29,593 nt of DNA from Mageeibacillus sp. UBA5438 (lineage in GTDB: Bacteria > Bacillota > Clostridia > Saccharofermentanales > DTU023). The notes under the pieces are model-generated. The model saw nothing but the letters and a program-made list of their open reading frames with translations. It did not search any database and was not told where the DNA came from. Shown here one piece after another: positions 7,740-14,631 of this stretch (within the stretch, counting starts at the first letter, position 1; each line of letters starts with the position of its first letter). The stretch is from the NCBI GenBank assembly GCA_002427535.1, contig DIRK01000018.1:25183-54775 (forward strand), given 5' to 3'. A program made the translations under genes and the position numbers.

Positions 7740-8936
7740 ATGAAACGACTAATCAAACGGAAAGCCCTGGTGCTTCTCCTTATATCGGCCGTATTTTTGG
7801 CATCCGCGCTTTGCGCCTTTTCCTGTCAGCGCGGCCCTGTACCGCCGACGGACGGTTTAAGTACCTTGCCGACAGACTTGGAGTTGACGACGCCCACGAC
7901 GACGGCCGAAACGACGACGACCGAAACGACGACGACCGAAACGACCTCAACGGAAACGACCACGACTGAACCTGAGATCGTGCACTATTACTCGCACGTC
8001 ATTGTTTTCTTAGACATTCAACGCGTCGTTTTCTTTCACACGGACGTGCGCGGCGAAGCGATCGCGGAAGTGTCGATGCGTATTAACTCGGGGGCCGGCG
8101 CTACGCCGACGCCTGTGACGCCCCCGGATAAACCCTTTATCATTTCGGGCTATTCAGCCAAATTGCTGCTGTTTACCAAGTCACGCCCCATAGTCTGGGT
8201 GCGTTACGCCACGCATGTGGCGGGAGATATCTTCTTCCACTCGCAACCCTACGATCACTTCGTTGATCCGGACGGTAAAGACGTGCCGCTCGACAAGAGC
8301 TTGTTTAACCTTGCCGGTTACCGCTCCCTGGGGCACAGCACGATTTCGCACGGCTGTATACGGCTTGCGATGCGCGACGCGGTCTGGCTTGCCAATAATG
8401 TGCACCGCGACATGCCCGTATATATCTTCCAAAGTAGTAAGGGCTACAACATCCCCGACCCTGAACCTCTGCCGCCGGTGGACATTAATACAAGATGGGA
8501 TCCCACCGATACGGATCCTGCGAATCCCTACCGTCAGCGCGAGCAGAACAACATGGCCTGGAAATATAAGCCCGTCGGCACACAGCCGATGACGCCGGCT
8601 GGCACCCTGCCGCCCGCTTCAGCTGCGATCGGTAACAAAGACCAGCTCCCAGCGGGCACAAGTTACCGTTACCTCTATACGCCGGACGTGTCGAATCCTG
8701 TCCTCAGGACCGTATTTGTTGTCGTCACCTACCCTGACGGCTCCTATGAGGAGGTCAGAACGAAGGTCAATGTTGTGACAGAAGCAGAGATGACCGCCAC
8801 GACAACACCTCCGGAGACAACCCCGACTGAGACGACACCGCCTGAGGCCACAACAGCACCTCCGGTGACAACGGCACCGCCCGGAACGACGGAACCTGTA
8901 CCGACCACGACTGAGACGCCCGAAGACGACGATTAG
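7740..8936 (+). CDS. Exported L,D-transpeptidase (YkuD domain) with Thr-rich linker and tail
   Basis: An extracytoplasmic enzyme expected to form 3-3 peptidoglycan crosslinks or attach molecules to the wall peptide. The 398-residue protein starts with a basic, hydrophobic signal sequence; C29 in AFSC could be a loose lipobox. Residues 50-77 are a Thr/Glu linker. The YkuD catalytic domain covers about 85-220. HVIVFLDIQRVVFF opens it; FFHSQP has a conserved His (H167); STISHGCIRLAMRDA carries catalytic C206 and H204. A second extracellular region follows, then a Thr/Pro tail of about 45 residues ending in EDDD, with no sortase signal. RBS GGAGAA lies 13 bases upstream, a rather long spacing. 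The next gene is a paralogue. Catalytic residues are intact; substrate specificity is not readable. Confidence 0.88.
   Translation: MKRLIKRKALVLLLISAVFLASALCAFSCQRGPVPPTDGLSTLPTDLELTTPTTTAETTTTETTTTETTSTETTTTEPEIVHYYSHVIVFLDIQRVVFFHTDVRGEAIAEVSMRINSGAGATPTPVTPPDKPFIISGYSAKLLLFTKSRPIVWVRYATHVAGDIFFHSQPYDHFVDPDGKDVPLDKSLFNLAGYRSLGHSTISHGCIRLAMRDAVWLANNVHRDMPVYIFQSSKGYNIPDPEPLPPVDINTRWDPTDTDPANPYRQREQNNMAWKYKPVGTQPMTPAGTLPPASAAIGNKDQLPAGTSYRYLYTPDVSNPVLRTVFVVVTYPDGSYEEVRTKVNVVTEAEMTATTTPPETTPTETTPPEATTAPPVTTAPPGTTEPVPTTTETPEDDD
7908..7967 (+). repeat. 15-bp tandem repeat encoding E-T-T-T-T units
   Basis: Four consecutive 15-base units. Units 1 and 2 are identical (GAAACGACGACGACC); units 3 and 4 (7938-7967) share the first nine bases and differ only in synonymous or Thr/Ser positions. 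They encode the linker of the L,D-transpeptidase at 7740. Identical neighbouring units suggest slippage could change linker length between strains. Confidence 0.8.
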
Positions 8937-8947
8937 CCAATCTTGTG

Positions 8948-8953
8948 TATAAT
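8948..8953 (+). promoter_or_regulatory. Possible -10 of the second L,D-transpeptidase
   Basis: TATAAT preceded by TTGTG lies 37 bases upstream of the ATG at 8990, in the short gap between the two paralogues. No convincing -35 is seen (GACGAC at 17-base spacing). Confidence 0.4.
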
Positions 8954-8989
8954 GAGCTAAGATTTTTTGTCAATGGCAGGTGTTAAGAG

Positions 8990-10061
8990 ATGAAACGATT
9001 TTTTAACTACATCCCGGTCTTGCTTGGCGTCATCATCGTTTTGAGCGCGATCTACGTGACCGGAGGTTTCGCGATTTCGACACCCAGTGTGGCCGAATGG
9101 GATGAACCACCTTCGACTGCTGAAACGACACTTGCACCAGAGTCAACCGTAGGGCCGACGACTTTCCCTGAAACGTCGACGGCGACAGCTGCGACGCCAA
9201 AAGCGGTACATACGGTCAAAGAAATGACCAAACCACCGATCACCACGACCACAACCACGACATCGAAATGGCCGGATAATTTGGCCGCCTCCGGCGCGAA
9301 ATTTTCGTCCATTCGAGTATTTTTAGATCTCCAGCGCATCATTTTCTACCGCGTGGATCCTGATACGGACCAAGAATATGAGGCATACGCGGTCCGCTGT
9401 TCGACGGGCACCAGCCAGTACAGAACGCCGGTTACAGGCCCGAATAGGCCTTTTATTTTGGGGCGCCAAAACCAAACTCACTATCTTTCGTTCCGAGAAG
9501 AGCACTGTCGACTGCTGGGTGCGTTATGCCACCCATCTGAGCGGTTCCATCTGGTTCCATTCAGTGCCCTACGACTACATTGGCGAAAAATTCGATCCGT
9601 CCCGCTGCTACATGTGGAGCGGCTACGATGTCTTGGGAAAACAGACAAGTTCTCACGGATGCATCCGAATGGCATTGCGTGACGCGAATTTTCTTTACAG
9701 CAACTCCTACCGCGGGATGCCCTGTTACGTGATTTCAAGTTACAGCGCGGTGTATCCGGGGCAGACCGCCTTGGCCCCCGCACCCCTCCCGGGCGCACTT
9801 CAGGGTCCGCGCAACTGGGATCCGACGGACCCAAGCTATCCCGGCTATTCAACGCCCAAGCCGGTAGTCATCGTGACAAAACCGACGACCACCGCACCAA
9901 CTGAAGAAGTGACGGAGGAGACGACGGTCACAGTCCCGACAGAACCTGTTGAAACAACGCCGGAAACAGAACCTATCCCCACAGTCACGACAGAGCCGGC
10001 GACCGTAAATGTCACAGAACAAACGACAGAAACAACCGTTGAAACCGATAGCGGAGACTAG
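8990..10061 (+). pseudogene. Second L,D-transpeptidase (YkuD), split by a +1 frameshift
   Basis: Two overlapping frames together make one paralogue of the 7740 protein. The first frame (from ATG 8990) gives a short cytoplasmic end, one membrane segment (YIPVLLGVIIVLSAIYV), a Thr/Pro linker and the start of the YkuD domain (FSSIRVFLDLQRIIFYRV to NRPFIL). The second frame continues with GAKTKLTIFRSEKSTVDC, WVRYATHLSGSIWFHSVPY and the catalytic SSHGCIRMALRDA, then a Thr/Glu tail to the TAG at 10061. Alignment with the first paralogue puts the break at GGGG (9460-9463). With three Gs the frame reads PFILGAKTKLTIF, matching PFIISGYSAKLLLF. So there is one extra G. Both parts are otherwise undamaged, so this is a fresh mutation, a sequencing error, or frameshifting. 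Unlike its neighbour it is membrane-anchored. Confidence 0.85.
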
Positions 10062-10452
10062 CACCCGACGCCCCTTTTTTCGCAAAAGAGACCTATGGGT
10101 CGTTCTCGCTATGGTTTTGCTTGCCGTCTTCTTGCTTATCCTTGGATATAATCAAAATGTGGGGACCGTGCTTGTGGCCCGAATCTATTACCACGATCGA
10201 CTGATCGCCCAAACAGAACTCTTGCCGGGGGTTGAAAAAGACTTTCAATTTCCGGAAAACCCCGAGGTATTAATTCACCAGTACAACGACCAGACGATTG
10301 CCTTTGTCGTATCTGACTGCAACGACCAGATCTGTGTCAGGACAGGGAAAATCGGCCGGGCTGGGGAATTTTCGGCCTGTGTTCCCAACGGGTTCCTGAT
10401 TGTCATCAGTCGTTTGGACGGGGAGGGGACTGATGTCGACCTCATCGTGTGA
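10009..10452 (+). CDS. NusG domain II membrane protein (EetA-like)
   Basis: The 147-residue protein has a basic N-terminus, one membrane segment (about residues 28-45, WVVLAMVLLAVFLLILG) and an extracytoplasmic NusG domain II. The domain signature is clear: CNDQICVRTGKIGRAGEF followed by ACVPNGFLIVI, with three conserved Cys. Despite the domain name it is not the transcription factor NusG. Family members usually sit next to Gx-transporter and ApbE genes, as here, and the Listeria flavin-based electron-transfer locus has such a protein (EetA). The ATG at 10009 lies inside the preceding gene, overlapping it by 53 bases, with no clear RBS; coupling to upstream translation is likely. The upstream frameshift could therefore affect it. 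Its molecular role is not established. Confidence 0.8.
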   Translation: MSQNKRQKQPLKPIAETSTRRPFFRKRDLWVVLAMVLLAVFLLILGYNQNVGTVLVARIYYHDRLIAQTELLPGVEKDFQFPENPEVLIHQYNDQTIAFVVSDCNDQICVRTGKIGRAGEFSACVPNGFLIVISRLDGEGTDVDLIV

Positions 10453-10978
10453 AAGTACAAAAAGAACTGGCACGCGCCACATCGCGCGCATGGGACTTTT
10501 CCTTGCGATGGCGCTCGCGCTTTCCATTTTGGAAGGTTTCTTGCCCCCCTTACCTTCGCCGGTACCTATCCGTTACGGGCTGTCCAACATTGCGGTCATG
10601 GCCACCCTTCTCTTTTTGGGAAGGCGAGAGGCCTTAGTGGTCGCGGTCATGAAAAGTCTTTTTGTCCTGATGACGCGCGGATTAGTCGCAGGGCTCGTGT
10701 CTTTGTCCGGAACCGTGTTGTCAGTCCTGGTCATGATGCTCATGGACTGGATGACGGATAGGCGTGTGTCTTTATTCTTATTGTCGGTGATAGGAGCCAT
10801 CTTCCATAATCTGGGGCAGTTTTTCATCTTGGTGACGCTTCTTTCTTACCCGCTTCCGCTTCTATACCTCATCCCGATGCTCATCATTTTCGCGGTTTTG
10901 ACAGGACTATTGTCGTCAAGCCTTCTATACGCCATGATGAAACCGTTAGAATCGTTTTTTAGAGGTCAAGGACAGTGA
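10433..10978 (+). CDS. Gx transporter family membrane protein (EetB / Hpre_diP_synt_I-like)
   Basis: This 181-residue, strongly hydrophobic protein has about five membrane segments. It resembles ECF-transporter S-components. The family was first named heptaprenyl diphosphate synthase component I and is now called Gx transporter. Typical stretches are SILEGFLPPLPSPVPIRYGLSNI, LLFLGRREALVVAVMKSLFVLMTRG, with VGLSG-type turn LVSLSGTVLSV, and GAIFHNLGQFFIL. The frame opens at 10400, but ATG 10433 is chosen because GGGAGGGG lies 4 bases upstream. It overlaps the NusG-II gene by 20 bases and touches apbE, so the three genes form one translational unit. In Listeria the equivalent EetB belongs to a flavin/quinone electron-transfer locus; a flavin-related substrate here is inference. 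Confidence 0.78.
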   Translation: MSTSSCESTKRTGTRHIARMGLFLAMALALSILEGFLPPLPSPVPIRYGLSNIAVMATLLFLGRREALVVAVMKSLFVLMTRGLVAGLVSLSGTVLSVLVMMLMDWMTDRRVSLFLLSVIGAIFHNLGQFFILVTLLSYPLPLLYLIPMLIIFAVLTGLLSSSLLYAMMKPLESFFRGQGQ

Positions 10979-10980
10979 AG

Positions 10981-12042
10981 ATGAGAGGTAAGCGCGGCTA
11001 TTTGAAACGCCTGACACTGTGTGTTGCGCTTGTTTTGTCGTTATTTTCTTCATTTTCTTGCAAAAATGGGCTTATCCGAACGGAATTTAATCTGACAGGC
11101 CCCTTTGACACCGTATCCTCCGTGATCCTTGTCACAGAGCATCAAGGGGAGGCCAAGCATTACCAAAAGCTTATCGAAGAGGAACTCTGGCGCTATCACA
11201 AGCTTTACGATATTTATCACGATTATCCGGGACTTGTCAATATGAAAACGGTGAATGACCGGGCTGGGGAGACCGTCGACGTCGCGCCTGAAATTCTGGA
11301 TCTTCTCGCTTTCGGTGTGGATGTCTACGAGTGGAGTGGAGGCCGCGTTAACATCGCAATGGGATCTGTTTTAAAACGCTGGCATGAGGCGCGCGAGATC
11401 AGTTCTCACGATCCGGATCAAGCCTTTTTGCCACACGGGCAAGATTTGGAAAAGGCCGCTTCACATATTGATATCAACAAGCTTAAGATCGATCACGATC
11501 GGGGAACTGTGACGCTCGCTGATCCGTTCATGTCACTCGATGTCGGAGCCATTGCCAAGGGCTTCGCGGTGGAGAAAATAGCAGAAAAATTAGAGCAGGA
11601 AGGCTTATTTTCAGGCGTATTGGATATTGGAGGCAACGTCCGCGCCATCGGAAAAAATGAGATGACGGGCAAAGCCTGGCGTATCGGGATACGAAACCCT
11701 GACCCCGAATCATCCATGCTGCTCAATAAGGTCGAAATTGAAGGGCGCTCTGTGGTGACCTCCGGAGGCTATGAGCGCTTGTTTCTATTTCAAGGAGAAC
11801 CCTACTCACATATCGTGGATCCTGACACCTTATATCCCGCACACTTTCACGATGCTGTTACGATCATTGCCACGAATTCTGCGATCGGCGACTTCCTGTC
11901 AACCGCATTGATGCTGATGGATATGGAAGAAGGGCGAACACTCTTAGCCTCGTTTTCCGGCTGTGAGGCCTTATGGCTGACGGATAAGACGATCCATACA
12001 AGCGAGGGTTTTTTAAGTTATCAGGGGGAGGCCAAGCCCTGA
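10981..12042 (+). CDS. apbE: FAD:protein FMN transferase, probable lipoprotein
   Basis: ApbE moves FMN from FAD to a Thr/Ser in extracytoplasmic flavoproteins (Mg2+-dependent). The 353-residue protein starts with a basic, hydrophobic signal sequence; C27 (SSFSC) is a likely lipid-attached Cys. Family motifs are present: GPFDTVSSV, VNIAMGSVLKRWHEAR, SLDVGAIAKGFAVEKIAEKL (FAD-binding), VLDIGGNVRAIG, SVVTSGGYERLF, SHIVDPDTLYPA, and the metal-site region AIGDFLSTALMLM with D304. A GTG at 10975 is in frame, but ATG 10981 has AAGGA 8 bases upstream and is preferred. It directly follows the Gx transporter. No substrate flavoprotein with the usual FMN acceptor motif, and no Rnf or Nqr gene, is in the window, so its target must be elsewhere. 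Confidence 0.9.
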   Translation: MRGKRGYLKRLTLCVALVLSLFSSFSCKNGLIRTEFNLTGPFDTVSSVILVTEHQGEAKHYQKLIEEELWRYHKLYDIYHDYPGLVNMKTVNDRAGETVDVAPEILDLLAFGVDVYEWSGGRVNIAMGSVLKRWHEAREISSHDPDQAFLPHGQDLEKAASHIDINKLKIDHDRGTVTLADPFMSLDVGAIAKGFAVEKIAEKLEQEGLFSGVLDIGGNVRAIGKNEMTGKAWRIGIRNPDPESSMLLNKVEIEGRSVVTSGGYERLFLFQGEPYSHIVDPDTLYPAHFHDAVTIIATNSAIGDFLSTALMLMDMEEGRTLLASFSGCEALWLTDKTIHTSEGFLSYQGEAKP

Positions 12043-12048
12043 GGGCTG

Positions 12049-12057
12049 TGCTATAAT
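12049..12057 (+). promoter_or_regulatory. Extended -10 promoter at the start of the M50 gene
   Basis: TGcTATAAT, a perfect extended -10. It ends 7 bases before the ATG at 12065, so transcription would begin at or next to that ATG. No matching -35 is seen (AGGCCA). Confidence 0.55.
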
Positions 12058-12064
12058 CCTTTAG

Positions 12065-12850
12065 ATGATTGCTAATATTTCGATGACATTTCAATCCATG
12101 AAGCCGACGGCCTTTGTGTCAGCTTTGCCGATCTTGAATTTTGCAAGATTAGACATTGTCGATCTTTTGATCATGCTGTTTGTGATGACACTCTCCTTGT
12201 CATTTCATGAGTTCGCGCACGCCTGGATGGCGCACCGTTTGGGGGATGACACCGCGGCCTTGGCCGGGCGTCTGACGCTAAATCCTTTACGTCACCTTGA
12301 CCCCATCGGTTCTCTGACCTTTTTGTTTGTCGGGATTGGCTGGGCCAAACCCGTGCCGGTCAATCCATCGCGTTTCACCAAGGCGAAAAACATTAAACGC
12401 GGCATGTTCTTAACCAGTATCGCCGGTCCCATGGCCAATCTTTTGCTCGGCAGCGTGGCATGGATTCTCTTTTGTGTGGTCTACACGGTGTACCTTGCGA
12501 CCAGCGCGAACGGCCAGATGACGATTACACTTGTGACCTTGTTTTCGACCCTGTATTCATTGAATATGCTGTTGGCCGTGTTCAATCTCTTGCCGGTTCC
12601 GCCACTTGACGGCTACCGCGTCTTCGGCGTTGCCCTGCCGGACCGATGGTATTACTCGCTCATGCAGTACGAGCGCTACATCGGCATGCTCTTTCTTTTT
12701 GCCGTCATCTTCTTCGGAGGATTCCTGTCGCGGCTTTTAGGGATCATACTGACGCCGTTTAACTACTTGATTCAATATCCGATTACATGGCTGTTCCAGC
12801 AACTGCAAGGGGCGCTCGGTTTACCGATTATGCCGATGTTCATTGGTTAA
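12065..12850 (+). CDS. Site-2-protease-like M50 family metalloprotease
   Basis: The 261-residue membrane protein has the zinc-binding HEFAH (residues 48-52) in the first core segment, and NLLPVPPLDG with the third ligand D182. This matches the minimal M50 family (YwhC/Rip3-like) lacking PDZ domains. It would cleave membrane-spanning segments of substrate proteins. Four to five further hydrophobic segments are visible. The start is uncertain: ATG 12065 has no ribosome-binding site and follows a perfect extended -10 by only 7 bases. Either the mRNA is leaderless or the real start is ATG 12083 or 12098, also without a clear RBS; all add a hydrophilic N-terminus not needed by the core fold. It is a second M50 protein beside RseP (29197), with trpS downstream by 14 bases. 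Confidence 0.85.
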   Translation: MIANISMTFQSMKPTAFVSALPILNFARLDIVDLLIMLFVMTLSLSFHEFAHAWMAHRLGDDTAALAGRLTLNPLRHLDPIGSLTFLFVGIGWAKPVPVNPSRFTKAKNIKRGMFLTSIAGPMANLLLGSVAWILFCVVYTVYLATSANGQMTITLVTLFSTLYSLNMLLAVFNLLPVPPLDGYRVFGVALPDRWYYSLMQYERYIGMLFLFAVIFFGGFLSRLLGIILTPFNYLIQYPITWLFQQLQGALGLPIMPMFIG

Positions 12851-12864
12851 TAAAGGGGATTCAT

Positions 12865-13869
12865 ATGGATCAGCAAAAAACAAACAAAAAACCGGTGGTC
12901 GTGTCGGGCGCGCGCCCGACAGGCGACATTCATCTGGGCAACTACGCGGGCGCCGTCGCCAATTGGATTGCGTTACAAGATGACTATGACTGCCATTACT
13001 TCATCGCGGACTACCACGCCTTGACGACCCATTACCAAGACACGTCCGAGCTGCGCGATCTGACGCTGCGCGTTGCAGCCGACTATATTGCCTGCGGCAT
13101 TGATCCTGATAAGGTGATTTTATTCTTGCAGTCATCGGTGCCCGAGCACGCTGAACTGTCGCTTCTACTGTCCATGCTGACGCCGGTCTCGTGGTTGGAG
13201 CGCAACCCCTCGTACAAAGACCTTGTGAATGAGTTATCTAAACTGGAAATACGCACTCTCGGATTTCTTGGCTATCCCTGCCTGATGGCGGCCGATGTTC
13301 TGATGTATCGTGCGAATTTTGTTCCCGTGGGCGAAGATCAGCTGCCCCATCTGGAGCTTGCCCGGGAAATTGCCAGGCGCTTTAATCACCTTTACGGAAC
13401 AACCTTCCCTGAACCCGCCGCACTTTTGACAAAATCAAAGGTCTTGCCCGGGACCGACGGGCGCAAGATGTCAAAAAGCTACGACAATACGATCAGCTTT
13501 GCCGACGCGCCCGAGGAGGTTCAAAAGAAAGTCATGTGCATGGTGACAGACCCCGCAAGGATTCATAAGACCGATCCCGGGCATCCTGAGATCTGCTCTG
13601 TCTTTTCCATGCACAAGGAATTTAACGTGGAAGATTCAGAAGAAATTGCAAGGCTTTGCCGCGCAGGGGAGATCGGTTGCGTTGCCTGTAAACGCCGTTG
13701 CGGTGCGGCTATCGCTAAATTCCATACGCCGATTCACGAAAAACGCACCGCCCTATTAGCACAGCCGTCCCAGTTGATCGAACGCTTGCAAGAAGGATCG
13801 AAGGTGGCGCAAAAGAAGGCAAAAAACATGATTGCTGTTGCGCGGGAGGCGATTAAGATCGGGTTTTGA
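12865..13869 (+). CDS. trpS: Tryptophanyl-tRNA synthetase
   Basis: Class I aminoacyl-tRNA synthetase charging tRNA-Trp. The 334 residues match the bacterial TrpS length. The HIGH-type motif is HLGN (residues 23-26, within SGARPTGDIHLGNY); the KMSKS motif is 201-205 (GRKMSKSYDN). The Trp-pocket region LGYPCLMAADVLMYRANFVPVGEDQ is present. GCVACKRRCGAAI in the C-terminal part is slightly Cys-rich compared with the common GCxxCK. The frame is open upstream to 12787, but the start at ATG 12865 is set by AAAGGGG 8 bases upstream and by the normal N-terminus. Position between an M50 protease and scpA suggests co-transcription from 12049. No T-box leader fits the 14-base gap. Confidence 0.96.
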   Translation: MDQQKTNKKPVVVSGARPTGDIHLGNYAGAVANWIALQDDYDCHYFIADYHALTTHYQDTSELRDLTLRVAADYIACGIDPDKVILFLQSSVPEHAELSLLLSMLTPVSWLERNPSYKDLVNELSKLEIRTLGFLGYPCLMAADVLMYRANFVPVGEDQLPHLELAREIARRFNHLYGTTFPEPAALLTKSKVLPGTDGRKMSKSYDNTISFADAPEEVQKKVMCMVTDPARIHKTDPGHPEICSVFSMHKEFNVEDSEEIARLCRAGEIGCVACKRRCGAAIAKFHTPIHEKRTALLAQPSQLIERLQEGSKVAQKKAKNMIAVAREAIKIGF

Positions 13870-13872
13870 CCG

Positions 13873-14625
13873 ATGAATGATCGAGCTGACACCCTTGTTG
13901 TTGATATCCTCGAGTACGAAGGACCGCTCGATCTGTTGAATCAGTTGATCGAGCGAAATCGCGTGCCCATCGATCGCGTGTCCATCGCCTCGATTGCTGA
14001 TCAATATTTGGAAATCATTCATAACAGCACCTCTTTTGACATGGAACTTGCAAGTTCCTTTCTTCTGATGGCGGCGACCTTAATTCATTTAAAATCAACA
14101 CTGCTTCTGCCCCAACGGATCGCATTGGATGAGGGCGAAACAGTGGATCCGGGTGACCTGCTTGTCATCCGTCTTTTGCAGTACCGGCGCTGCCGCCTGC
14201 TCGCGACATCGCTTGCGGAACGCCATCGGGAATACAGCGGCTCCTACCGCAAAATGCCCTCATCGCCTGAACAGCTGGGCATCTTCCGCGACCGCGGTAT
14301 GACGCTTTTGGAAAAACATCGCTTCGAAGAGGCGGTGGAAACCATTGAAAGCCGAAATGAGAAACGTTTCCAAGATAGCCAAGAGGATGTTGAGGCAATT
14401 TTGGAAAGAGAACGCGTGTCGCTTGCCGAACGCATGCGCTTCATCGTCAAGCATATCACCGGACGGTCCCGTATTTTCTTTTATGAGTTGTTTCCGCCTG
14501 AGTCTCCGGCCATTGAAAGGATCACCGGCTTTTTGGCGATCCTGGAACTGGTGTTTCAAAACAAGGCCAAGGTTACTCAGAAATCCTTGTTTTCTCCCAT
14601 CATGATCGAGCGAAAAGGAAGGTAG
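13873..14625 (+). CDS. scpA: Segregation and condensation protein A (kleisin)
   Basis: ScpA is the kleisin that joins SMC heads and binds ScpB in the chromosome-condensing SMC–ScpAB complex. The 250-residue length is normal. The N-terminal SMC-neck-binding segment is recognisable (LEYEGPLDLLNQLIERNRVPIDRVSIASIADQYL, given here as a region at residues 13-46), followed by SSFLLMAATLIHLKSTLLLP. The C-terminal winged-helix domain covers about 170-245 (VIFFYELFPPE-like segment, ILELVFQNKAKVTQ). It starts 3 bases after trpS with only a weak GGG upstream, suggesting coupling. scpB follows after 6 bases, as in most Firmicutes, but here fused to cmk. Confidence 0.93.
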   Translation: MNDRADTLVVDILEYEGPLDLLNQLIERNRVPIDRVSIASIADQYLEIIHNSTSFDMELASSFLLMAATLIHLKSTLLLPQRIALDEGETVDPGDLLVIRLLQYRRCRLLATSLAERHREYSGSYRKMPSSPEQLGIFRDRGMTLLEKHRFEEAVETIESRNEKRFQDSQEDVEAILERERVSLAERMRFIVKHITGRSRIFFYELFPPESPAIERITGFLAILELVFQNKAKVTQKSLFSPIMIERKGR

Positions 14626-14631
14626 CGATCG

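Noticed and set aside
8935..8968. Possible terminator between the two L,D-transpeptidases (AATCTT / AAGATT then T run).
   Set aside because: The stem is only 6 A/T-rich pairs with a 14-base loop, and the loop holds the TATAAT that better explains the region.
12035..12047. Small hairpin AGCCC-TGA-GGGCT at the apbE stop.
   Set aside because: Only 5 pairs and no T tract follows; it is too weak for a terminator.
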